Assembly (NCBI RefSeq): GCF_001613065.1
Contig: NZ_BDBQ01000013.1
Coordinates: 124,001 to 188,000 of the forward strand
Direction of reading: 5' to 3'
Source of the DNA: Nocardia miyunensis NBRC 108239
Lineage (GTDB): Bacteria > Actinomycetota > Actinomycetes > Mycobacteriales > Mycobacteriaceae
Length of the DNA stretch: 64,000 bases
A program made the translations under genes and the position numbers. Below the pieces are notes generated by a model, which was given only the letters and a program-made list of their open reading frames with translations, was not told where the DNA came from and ran no database searches. Positions within the stretch are counted from its first letter, which is position 1. Every line of letters begins with the position of its first letter. This document shows, piece after piece, positions 43,698 through 50,971 of this stretch.

Positions 43698-44711
43698 ATG
43701 GATTCGAAGTTCCGTCCGAGGATTGTGATGGCGGAGGTGAGGATCAGTATGCGGCTGCCGGGGGTGTTCCTGGGCTTGGTCGCGGTACTGGTCGCGCTGG
43801 CTTGTGGGCTGCGGTGGCTGCGCTTTTGGAGTATGGGCGATTCCTTGTCCCCCGAGGTCCGCTCCGAGGTCTGGGGGTGGCGGCACGTCCTCATCCAGCC
43901 CGGCCGTGCCGAGTCCACGGTGTCATGGCCCAATGTCATGTTGGTGCTGGCGGGCCTCGCGGCGCTGCTGGCTGCGGTGCTCTCGGTGCGAACTCGGGCA
44001 CGATCCGGCGACCTGGACCTGATAGCCGAAATCGCTGCGTCCAGCCTGGTTTTCGGAATCAGCCTGACCAGGGTCCTCGGGCTGGCGGCGGCGTGGATAC
44101 AGGACAACCACAGCGGCGCGGCGCAGGTCGGGCCGGGCTTCTGGGCGCTGGTGGCGTGTGTACCGGTCGCGCTACTCGCGATGTCCACGAGCGCATGGGC
44201 CATCGACCGGCGCATGCCCTGCCTCGAGGCCAGAACAGACCACCTCATCGGCGAACTGCTGGGCACGACCGCAATCGTGGCCATGATCGCGTCGATATGC
44301 CCCCTGGATACGGCATTCGGATATATCAAGCGCACGTCCTGGACCGCCAGCGGTAGAGAGTTCGGACCCGTAATGCAACTGGTCGGTATCGCGCTGGTGG
44401 TCAGTGTGGTGATCTCCGCGGCCGCAGTTGTCCTGCTGGTCATCGGCCCCCGCACCCGCGGCCGTGGTTATGCCCTCGGGCTCGCCGCTGCCCTCACCAC
44501 AATCGGCGTGGTCTCCACGCTCCTGGTCGACACCATCGCCGATCTGTTCGAGCCCCAGGTCAGCGGGCCAGGCGCGGGTGTCTGGCTGCTCGCGGTGGTG
44601 TTGGTGGGGTCCATCGTCACTGGCGGCGCGTGCGTCAAGGTGATCGCGCACTCGATGGACACCGAGTCGGTGACCAGCGTGACAGTGACGGGCGCGAAGG
44701 TGACGCGGTGA
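43698..44711 (+). CDS. polytopic membrane protein, 337 aa
   Basis: ATG 43698 with GAAGGGG upstream is preferred to ATG 43650. About six to eight hydrophobic helices are visible, e.g. VFLGLVAVLVALACGLRWLR, VMLVLAGLAALLAAVLSVRT, IALVVSVVISAAAVVLLVIG, VWLLAVVLVGSIVTGGACVK. No transporter motif is recognised. Coupled by GTGA to the next gene. Confidence 0.7.
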   Translation: MDSKFRPRIVMAEVRISMRLPGVFLGLVAVLVALACGLRWLRFWSMGDSLSPEVRSEVWGWRHVLIQPGRAESTVSWPNVMLVLAGLAALLAAVLSVRTRARSGDLDLIAEIAASSLVFGISLTRVLGLAAAWIQDNHSGAAQVGPGFWALVACVPVALLAMSTSAWAIDRRMPCLEARTDHLIGELLGTTAIVAMIASICPLDTAFGYIKRTSWTASGREFGPVMQLVGIALVVSVVISAAAVVLLVIGPRTRGRGYALGLAAALTTIGVVSTLLVDTIADLFEPQVSGPGAGVWLLAVVLVGSIVTGGACVKVIAHSMDTESVTSVTVTGAKVTR

Positions 44712-45028
44712 CGCTCGCTTGGTGGATTTTTGCTGCCTGGTCCGTGGGCGGCGCATTGGCGATGTTCGCAACATGGGACCGCGCGAAATCGAAAATTCGC
44801 GCACGGAACATCGACGAGCCGGGCGACGCCGAGGCACTCGCGCGGCTCGAGAAAGACGTCGGCCGATTCGAGCGGAAGGCGGGAACGAGAGCGGCAAGGA
44901 CCTTCGTGAACATGATGATTCTGTTCGCGGTGGCAAAAAGCTATGTCATATGGCCCTCGATCTTCATTCGCCGGTTTCCCCGCAGGTTGCACGCGATCCG
45001 AAAGTTTGTACGCCACAACCGAAAGTGA
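44708..45028 (+). CDS. small membrane-associated protein, 106 aa
   Basis: GTG 44708 overlaps the upstream stop. An N-terminal hydrophobic helix (LAWWIFAAWSVGGALAMFAT) precedes a charged helix, a second hydrophobic stretch (FVNMMILFAVAKSYVIWPSI) and a strongly basic end. Family unknown. Confidence 0.6.
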   Translation: MTLAWWIFAAWSVGGALAMFATWDRAKSKIRARNIDEPGDAEALARLEKDVGRFERKAGTRAARTFVNMMILFAVAKSYVIWPSIFIRRFPRRLHAIRKFVRHNRK

Positions 45029-45294
45029 TGACTGCAATGGGGCGTGTCGCAACGGCGCTGGAGAAGTACCGCACGCAACTGGATTTTTATCGGCAGGGCG
45101 GACATGACCGTCTGCCGAATTCGGATCTTGGCATTACCGAATACTCCGGTATCCGGTCCGTCAGCGCTGGTTGCGCTCTGACGTACAGCGAATACGGCTG
45201 GATGCCAGACCACAACCACTGCGCGGGCCCGGCATCGTGTGTCGACGGCGTCGGCGCGATCGTCGAGGTTGGACACCGGGGGGACCAGTGGTGA
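45028..45294 (+). CDS. hypothetical protein, 88 aa
   Basis: ATG 45028 (GTG 45025 possible) overlaps the upstream stop, and the end overlaps the TetR start by GTGA. Contains YRTQLDFYRQGGHDRLPNSD and two cysteines (CALTY, HCAGPASC). Not recognised. Confidence 0.5.
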   Translation: MTAMGRVATALEKYRTQLDFYRQGGHDRLPNSDLGITEYSGIRSVSAGCALTYSEYGWMPDHNHCAGPASCVDGVGAIVEVGHRGDQW

Positions 45295-45893
45295 GCGCGG
45301 GTGTGGCAGCCGCGCCCCGTTCCCGGCGGAAGCAGCGCCAGATCACCCGGGCCCGGCTCCTGCGTTCGGCGGGGGATTTGTTCTTGGCCAACGGTTTCGA
45401 CGCGGTGTCGATGGATCGGATCGCCGCGCACGCCGGGTATAGCCGCGGCGCAGTCTCGGGGAACTTTGCCAGTAAGGCCGAGGTGGGGGCGGCGGTGCTC
45501 GACGAGCTGTATCGCCATGTGACCGAGCGCATGCGCACTGTGCGCATCACGACGGTCGATCAACTGGTCACCACCGTGACGACCTGGGGCTATCTGGCGG
45601 TGACCCGTCCGGGCTGGATCCGGCTGGAACTGTCGCTGGCCGGAGCCAACGCTCCGACCAGATCAATCCCGCTGGCGCGCTTGATCATGGCGCTGGGCGG
45701 CTGGTTCGACCGCGCCGCCGAGGACATCGGCGTGCAGACCGCCAGCGGCGAAGACGCCGCCTACGTCCTGATGAACATGCTGGCCGGGCTCATCGCGCGA
45801 CACCCGGAGCCGGAGGACATCACGGCTGTGCTGGTGCGCCGGCACGTCGAACTCGTTTTGTTCAACACCTTCATTCCACAGCGATATCCCTGA
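45291..45893 (+). CDS. TetR-family transcription regulator, 200 aa
   Basis: GTG 45291, GTGA overlap. Residues about 12-60 are the TetR HTH (ITRARLLRSAGDLFLANGFD, MDRIAAHAGYSRGAVSGNFA), followed by a helical ligand/dimer domain of usual length. Translated with the small genes upstream; the secreted protein gene follows 16 bp on and is a likely target. Confidence 0.9.
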   Translation: MSAGVAAAPRSRRKQRQITRARLLRSAGDLFLANGFDAVSMDRIAAHAGYSRGAVSGNFASKAEVGAAVLDELYRHVTERMRTVRITTVDQLVTTVTTWGYLAVTRPGWIRLELSLAGANAPTRSIPLARLIMALGGWFDRAAEDIGVQTASGEDAAYVLMNMLAGLIARHPEPEDITAVLVRRHVELVLFNTFIPQRYP

Positions 45894-45909
45894 CGATAAG
45901 GAGAATTCG

Positions 45910-46458
45910 ATGAAGCTCTACCCCCTCACGGTCGCCGTGATCGCGGCGACTGCCATCGCCGGTGCGAGCACCACGGCCCACGCCGGCCCGGTCGAAGCCC
46001 GGCCCGCGCCGAGCGTGCACGCCAGCGAGCACGGCATCACCTACACCACCGCCGCGGCCATGGGCGGCCGCGGCGCGATCACCACGCTCGACGGCGGCGG
46101 CCGGTTCGTTCCGGCTGCCGACGGGATGTCGGTCGCACTGACCGATGCCGAGGGAATTGCCGTCGCCACCATCCCGCTGGGCCTGCACACCGCCTCCGGC
46201 CTGGTCGGTCTCACCGCCTCGATCGCGAACAGCGGCCGGACTCTCACCCTCACTCGGCAATCAGCGACTGCACCGGTGCGGGCGGTCGACCAGGACGCCG
46301 GCACGCTGGCCCGTAAGCAGCACAACGCGGTGGTCGGCGCTCTCGTCGGCGGCGGGATCGGCGCGGTACTCGGGTTCTTCCTCGGCGGAGTCGGCGCACT
46401 GGTCACCGTCCCGATCGGCGCCGGGATCGGTGCGCTGATCGGGTTTTCCACACCGTAG
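45910..46458 (+). CDS. secreted protein with glycine-zipper C terminus, 182 aa
   Basis: ATG 45910 after AAGGAG. A Sec signal peptide (MKLYPLTVAVIAATAIAGAS, cleavage after AHA) is followed by a beta domain (GITYTTAAAMGGRGAITTLD...LGLHTASGLVGLTASIANSG), a linker, and a Gly-rich hydrophobic hairpin (VGALVGGGIGAVLGFFLGGV) that may insert in a membrane. The architecture is common in Nocardia-type secreted proteins of unknown role. Confidence 0.8.
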   Translation: MKLYPLTVAVIAATAIAGASTTAHAGPVEARPAPSVHASEHGITYTTAAAMGGRGAITTLDGGGRFVPAADGMSVALTDAEGIAVATIPLGLHTASGLVGLTASIANSGRTLTLTRQSATAPVRAVDQDAGTLARKQHNAVVGALVGGGIGAVLGFFLGGVGALVTVPIGAGIGALIGFSTP

Positions 46459-46865
46459 ACGCGATTCGCGGCCTCGGACTGCGCGGGCAATCGGGGCACG
46501 GCAGCAGGACGGCGGGGCACGGCCGAGCACCAGCCGATTCCCTCGGCACTGCGAAGCAGCACCGCCTTCAACTCCTGCCGCGCCACCCGCCCGGCGCCGG
46601 GCATCAATTTCGTTCTGGCACAACATATTGAGAGCTATCCGCCTGCCGTCGCCGGACCAACCTCGCCTGTGCGATCCACGGGCGCGAGCGGGTCCGGAAG
46701 GCAGCGAGGCAACGCAACGACGAGGAGGTGTGCCGCGTTGGCACAGATCAGAGAACTGACAAAAGATGGATCCGGCCGGCCTGCGCCGTGCCGGGCGGAG
46801 CCCGGTGACGGCGTGGACGAGGGCGGTGACGGGCGTTGAGGGTGTGCGGGTTCGGCAGTCCGGTG
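46459..46865. other. intergenic region with a 33-codon ORF
   Basis: TTG 46738 follows a strong GAGGAGGT and opens AQIRELTKDGSGRPAPCRAE before a stop at 46837-46839. The start resembles small actinobacterial proteins that begin with an IREx..KDGSG motif, so this may be a truncated copy, or a short peptide gene. Nothing else is convincing in these 407 bases. Confidence 0.35.
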
Positions 46866-47258
46866 CTAGGTGAGCGCCGGGTCCACGAAATCGTCTGTCT
46901 CGCCCCAGAGTTGGGTGTCGGGGACACCGACGGTGCGGGCATAGGCGACGGCTTCGGCGCGGGCGTCGTGGTCTCCGGGCATGTACCGGAACACCTTGTT
47001 CGGGAAGATGACGTACACCAGCGAGTCGGTGTGCATGTCGACATACCAGCCGGGGGCATCGAGGCTGGCGGCAAGCAGGTCGGTGATCTGGTCGGCGTCT
47101 GGTTCGCTGGCCTGGAAGTAGATGATGGTCCACAGGGAGGGCTGGTAGTCGGCCGCGTCTTTGATCTCGACCCGGTAGAAGCCGGTGATCGTGAGCGGCA
47201 CACCCTCGATCTTCGTGCCCGGCAGGAAGCTTTCGGCGATGAGAACACCCTTGATCAT
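46866..47258 (-). CDS. small protein, family X paralogue 1 (130 aa)
   Basis: Read away from the radical SAM operon. It starts MIKGVLIAESFLPG, has an alpha/beta core (LWTIIYFQASEPDADQITDL, GWYVDMHTDSLVYVIFPNKV) and ends in a helix plus GVPDTQL. The proteins at 49836-50228 and 61092-61478 share this plan: (R/K)G(V/I)xxxES start, Wy.hlv..d.miViF centre, E...a...Gv/Gi..q end. Family not recognised; no catalytic residues are obvious. Divergent placement suggests it works with the operon. Confidence 0.75.
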   Translation of the reverse strand: MIKGVLIAESFLPGTKIEGVPLTITGFYRVEIKDAADYQPSLWTIIYFQASEPDADQITDLLAASLDAPGWYVDMHTDSLVYVIFPNKVFRYMPGDHDARAEAVAYARTVGVPDTQLWGETDDFVDPALT

Positions 47259-47386
47259 GGAATGGAGCCTAGAGTGCCCGCGCGGGTGGCAACGCGATTT
47301 GAATGTCAGGGTTTATCTCGTCGGCGTCTTCGAACACTGACATCGAGTTGTGTTGGCGCACTGGCTGATTCGATGCAGGTGGCCTC

Positions 47387-48475
47387 ATGATTACCTCTAT
47401 GGATTCCCCGGCGCAGCGTCAAGATTCGACTGTTCGACTGCCACAGTTCCGTGTCACTGTTAACTCCCGCTGCGGGCGGGCGTGTTTCTTCTGCCGTCCC
47501 TCCGGTGAAGCGGTGGCCACCGGCGCCGGGCAGGAGCTGAGCGTGCAGGACCTCCTCGCGGTCGCCGTGCCGTTGTTGGCCCACGGCATCGACAGCATCA
47601 AACTCACCGGCGGTGATCCGGCGTTGTGGGAGCCGCTCGAGGAGGCGGTCACCCGGCTGCGGGAGGCGGGTTTCGCTGAGATCGAACTGATTTCACGCCA
47701 TCCCCGGATCGGTGAGCGCGCCGCGGCGCTCGCGCGGGCGGGGGTGACCCAGTTCAACATGAGTGTGGACACTCTGGATCCGGCGTTGCATCGGCAGATC
47801 TGCGGCGTCGACGATCTGGCGGCCGTGCTGGGAGCCCTGACGCAGGTGGTGGCCACGGGGGTGCCGGTGAAGGTCAACACGGTGGTGATGGCCGGGGTGA
47901 ACGACGGCGAGATCGAGGAATTGGCGGCCTGGTGTGAGAAGACCGGGGTTGCGACCTTGAAGTTGCTGGATGTGATCCGGGACATGGACTCCGGTGCGGA
48001 GTCGTTCGCGCGCCGGTTGGCGATCACCCGCGGTGGTGCCTCGATCGGCTCGTTGTATGTGCCGCTGCACGAGGTGGCCGCGGCGCTGCGGGAACAGGCC
48101 GCGTCAGTGGATGTCCGTTCCCAGGGCGGTTTGGGGCATCCGATGACGGTGCTGAGGCTGGCGTCCGGGTTCGAGGTCGTGCTCAAGGACAGCCGGGCCG
48201 GCGCCTGGTACGGCGATGTGTGTACCGGTTGCCGGTTCTATCCGTGTCACGACGCGCTGATGGCGTTGCGGCTGACCGCGGATCGGCGCCTGCAGTTCTG
48301 CCTTCTGCGCGAGGAGATTTCGGTACCGCTGGGCGAGATCCTGCACGATCCGGACCAGATGGACAGTGTGCTGGGGCGGGCGTTGTCGACGTACGCGACC
48401 GCGCGTTTCCGCCCTGCGGGCCCGGATGACGAGCCCGCGCGGCCGGTGCGGTTGCTGCCGGTGGTGGCGTCATGA
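47387..48475 (+). CDS. MoaA-like radical SAM enzyme, 362 aa
   Basis: The motif CGRACFFC (near residue 29) binds the SAM [4Fe-4S] cluster. LTGGDPALWEPLEEAVTRL is the GGE-like SAM contact with E replaced by D. The C-terminal CTGCRFYPCHDALMALRLTA...FCLL cysteines resemble the second cluster site of MoaA (the RLTADGxLxxCLL block). The family also includes nucleoside-antibiotic cyclases such as PolH/NikJ. First gene of a run of ATGA/GTGA-coupled genes; the start is ATG 47387 or 47399. The substrate is likely a nucleotide or peptide; unproven. Confidence 0.9.
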   Translation: MITSMDSPAQRQDSTVRLPQFRVTVNSRCGRACFFCRPSGEAVATGAGQELSVQDLLAVAVPLLAHGIDSIKLTGGDPALWEPLEEAVTRLREAGFAEIELISRHPRIGERAAALARAGVTQFNMSVDTLDPALHRQICGVDDLAAVLGALTQVVATGVPVKVNTVVMAGVNDGEIEELAAWCEKTGVATLKLLDVIRDMDSGAESFARRLAITRGGASIGSLYVPLHEVAAALREQAASVDVRSQGGLGHPMTVLRLASGFEVVLKDSRAGAWYGDVCTGCRFYPCHDALMALRLTADRRLQFCLLREEISVPLGEILHDPDQMDSVLGRALSTYATARFRPAGPDDEPARPVRLLPVVAS

Positions 48476-49836
48476 CCGGGCTCCTGACCTCGCGTCCGCT
48501 GGTGATCCTGGTCTATCCGCAGGTGGAGCACGAGAAGGACTACCTGTATCACTGGATGCCGTTCTCACTGCTGACCCTGGCCAAGCCGTTGCTGGACGAT
48601 GACCTGGCCGAGGTGGTGATCTTCGACGGGAACCAGCGGCCGGTCTCGCAGTGGCCGGGGTTCCTCGATGAGCACCTGGACCGGGCGTGCTGCATCGGGA
48701 TCAGCATCATGACCGGCGGCGCGCAGATCCGGCACGCCCTGGACATGGCGGCCGTCGCGCGCGAGCGCAGCAGTTGTCCGCCACTGGTTTTCGGTGGGCC
48801 GCACGTGAATGTGCTGGCCGAGCAGACCGCGCGGCATCCGCTGGTCGACGTGGTGCTCGAGGGACCGGGGCAGACCTCGATGCCCGCCTTCGTCGATGCC
48901 GAACTGCACGGGCGGGGCTGGGACTCGGTGCCCGGCCTGCTGTCCATCGACGGCAACCGCACGATCCGCGGCCCGGTCAACCCGCCGCGGACAGGGAATC
49001 TGGGCGCGTACCCGTGGCATCTGCTGACCGTGGCCGACTACATCCGCGACGATCCCACCGTCGCGCCACGCACCCTGAACTTCGTGTCCTCCCAGGGCTG
49101 CGTCTACAAGTGCCAGTTCTGCTACGAGCTGACCTACCAGCGCAAATACAGTGCGATGGAAGCCGGTGCGCTGATCGATGACCTGGAGGATCTCACCGCG
49201 CGGTTCGATATCAGCGGGGTGAAGTTCTACGACGCGGACTGGTTCGTGAACGTCCGGCGCGCGGTCGAGTTCTGCCGGATCAAAGCCGAACGCGGCGTGG
49301 GGTTGTCGTGGGCGGCGTCGATCAATCCGAACGACGTGCTGCGGGCCCGCAAGCAGAAACTCGACCTGCTGCCCGCGATCTCCGAGAGCGGATGCCGACG
49401 GCTGCTGATGGGTATCGAGTCCGGTTCGGACCGGGTCCTGGCCGAGGTGGTGCGCAAGGACATCACCCGCGCCCACGCTCTGGATGTGGCTGCCGATATC
49501 GCCGCGCACGGCATTATGGGCGCCTACACCTTCATCGTCGGGTTTCCGGACGAAACCCTCGACGAGATCGAGGAAACCTACAGCTTGATCGAGCAGATCA
49601 GCACCCTCGAGCCGCGTCCGGAGACCCGGGTGCATTTGTTCGGGCCGTTCCCGGGCACGCCGTTGTTCGAACAGGCACTCGCGCGGGGCTTTTCGGCTCC
49701 CACCACCTTGGAGGCGTGGGCCGATTTCGACTACTACGACAGCCAAACCCCGTGGACGAGCGCGGAGATGGTCGCCCGCGCCCGCTCGCACACGCGCTTG
49801 GTGAAAGCGCCCGGCGCGGCGGCGGGGGCAGCGTGA
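48472..49836 (+). CDS. B12-binding-type radical SAM enzyme, 454 aa
   Basis: ATGA overlap with the MoaA-like gene. Residues about 8-145 form the cobalamin-binding-like Rossmann domain (LVILVYPQVEHEKDYLYHWM, PPLVFGGPHVNVLAEQTA). Residues about 200-430 are the radical SAM barrel: SSQGCVYKCQFCYELTYQRK with CxxxCxxC, then GIESGSDRVLAEVVRKDITR and FIVGFPDETLDEIEETYSLI. Relatives catalyse methylations, cyclisations or C-C bond formation. No classic DxHxxG cobalamin motif is seen, which is usual in this class. Confidence 0.9.
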   Translation: MTGLLTSRPLVILVYPQVEHEKDYLYHWMPFSLLTLAKPLLDDDLAEVVIFDGNQRPVSQWPGFLDEHLDRACCIGISIMTGGAQIRHALDMAAVARERSSCPPLVFGGPHVNVLAEQTARHPLVDVVLEGPGQTSMPAFVDAELHGRGWDSVPGLLSIDGNRTIRGPVNPPRTGNLGAYPWHLLTVADYIRDDPTVAPRTLNFVSSQGCVYKCQFCYELTYQRKYSAMEAGALIDDLEDLTARFDISGVKFYDADWFVNVRRAVEFCRIKAERGVGLSWAASINPNDVLRARKQKLDLLPAISESGCRRLLMGIESGSDRVLAEVVRKDITRAHALDVAADIAAHGIMGAYTFIVGFPDETLDEIEETYSLIEQISTLEPRPETRVHLFGPFPGTPLFEQALARGFSAPTTLEAWADFDYYDSQTPWTSAEMVARARSHTRLVKAPGAAAGAA

Positions 49837-50228
49837 TGCGGGGAATCGTTCTGCGCGAGAGCCTTCCCGGTCGGAGCTTGCCGTTGCCGCTGCCGGCGGT
49901 TGTGGTGCGCAGCTACCCGCATCTGCTCGACCGGCACCTCCCGGTCGAGGTGCTGGAGCTGCACGTGGCCGCCAGCCGCGCTCCGGAGGTCGCGGTGCGG
50001 CTGGCCGGGGTGCTGCTGCCCGAGGGTTTCTACGCACACCTGGTCGACCGGGACATCATGATCGTGATCTTCCCGCGGTGCGTGATGCAGGTCCCGCGCG
50101 GCGACGAGCACGCCGCCGAACAGGCACGGGCGGTCGGCGCGTTGTTCGGGATCCCGCAGCGGCAGATGCGATTTCAGGAGATGTTCACCGTGGACCATCC
50201 CGACTCCGACCTCCAGCCCAGCGCATGA
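49836..50228 (+). CDS. small protein, family X paralogue 2 (130 aa)
   Basis: TGATG overlap with the radical SAM gene and ATGA overlap with the SDR gene. MRGIVLRESLPGRSLPLPLP start, VEVLELHVAAS...EGFYAHLVDRDIMIVIFPRC core, then RAVGALFGIPQRQMRFQEMF. Same family as 46866-47258 and 61092-61478. Its place inside the operon suggests an accessory or chaperone role for a pathway enzyme or intermediate. Confidence 0.8.
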   Translation: MRGIVLRESLPGRSLPLPLPAVVVRSYPHLLDRHLPVEVLELHVAASRAPEVAVRLAGVLLPEGFYAHLVDRDIMIVIFPRCVMQVPRGDEHAAEQARAVGALFGIPQRQMRFQEMFTVDHPDSDLQPSA

Positions 50229-50971
50229 GCACCAGTGCGGGCACAGCGCTGGTGGTCGGTGGCAGCGGTGCGCTGGGGTCGGCGATCATCACCCTGCTGC
50301 GCGATATCGGGCTGTCGGTGGTGGCGACCTCCACAACCGGCACCGAGCCCGGCACCGACGGCACGAGGTGGGTCCGGTTCGATGCCCGCGACGGCGAGGC
50401 CGGGGCCGCGGGCCTGGCGCGGGCGGTCGAGCAGACCGGGGAGCCGGTGCGCGTGCTGGTGTATGCGGCCGGGGCGGCGTCGAGTAAGTCCCGGCTGGCC
50501 GAGACCACCTCGGCCGAATGCGTGGAGTTGCTGACGATCAACGCTGCGGGCCTGCACGCGGTATGGCGGGCGGTGCATCCCGCAGCGCGGTCCGGCGCCG
50601 CGCGGGTGGTGGTGATCAGTTCCCAAGCCGCGCTGACCTGCACCCCCGGCAACGGCCCCTACAGCGCGTCGAAGGCGGCGTTGGAGGCGGTGGCGGTGAC
50701 CCTGGCCAAGGAGGAGGCCGAGCACGGTGTGCGGGTGAATGTGCTCTCGCCGTCGCTGATTGCCTCGCCGCAGGCCGAACACCTGCTCGCCCTCAAGGGC
50801 GAGACCGATATCGACCGCTACTACCGGAGCCTGCCGTGGGGCCGCGCCCTGACCCTCGCCGAGGTCGCGCAGCTGGCCGTCAGCATCGTCTGCGACCCGG
50901 CCTGGGGTTACGCCTCCGGCCAGATCGTGCGCTTGGGCGCCGACATTCCGACACCGAGGGGGAACCCGTGA
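50225..50971 (+). CDS. short-chain dehydrogenase/reductase, 248 aa
   Basis: Classical SDR. Cofactor loop VVGGSGALGSAI at the N terminus, LVYAAGAAS in the NNAG position, catalytic Ser in VVISSQAAL and the YSASK motif (PGNGPYSASKAALEAVAVTL), then NVLSPSLI. It uses NAD(P)H to oxidise or reduce a hydroxyl/carbonyl of the pathway intermediate. Coupled on both sides by 4-bp overlaps. Confidence 0.9.
   Translation: MSTSAGTALVVGGSGALGSAIITLLRDIGLSVVATSTTGTEPGTDGTRWVRFDARDGEAGAAGLARAVEQTGEPVRVLVYAAGAASSKSRLAETTSAECVELLTINAAGLHAVWRAVHPAARSGAARVVVISSQAALTCTPGNGPYSASKAALEAVAVTLAKEEAEHGVRVNVLSPSLIASPQAEHLLALKGETDIDRYYRSLPWGRALTLAEVAQLAVSIVCDPAWGYASGQIVRLGADIPTPRGNP

Noticed and set aside
48565..50037. 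490-codon minus-strand frame
   Set aside because: Antisense to the B12-type radical SAM gene, whose CxxxCxxC motif is certain.
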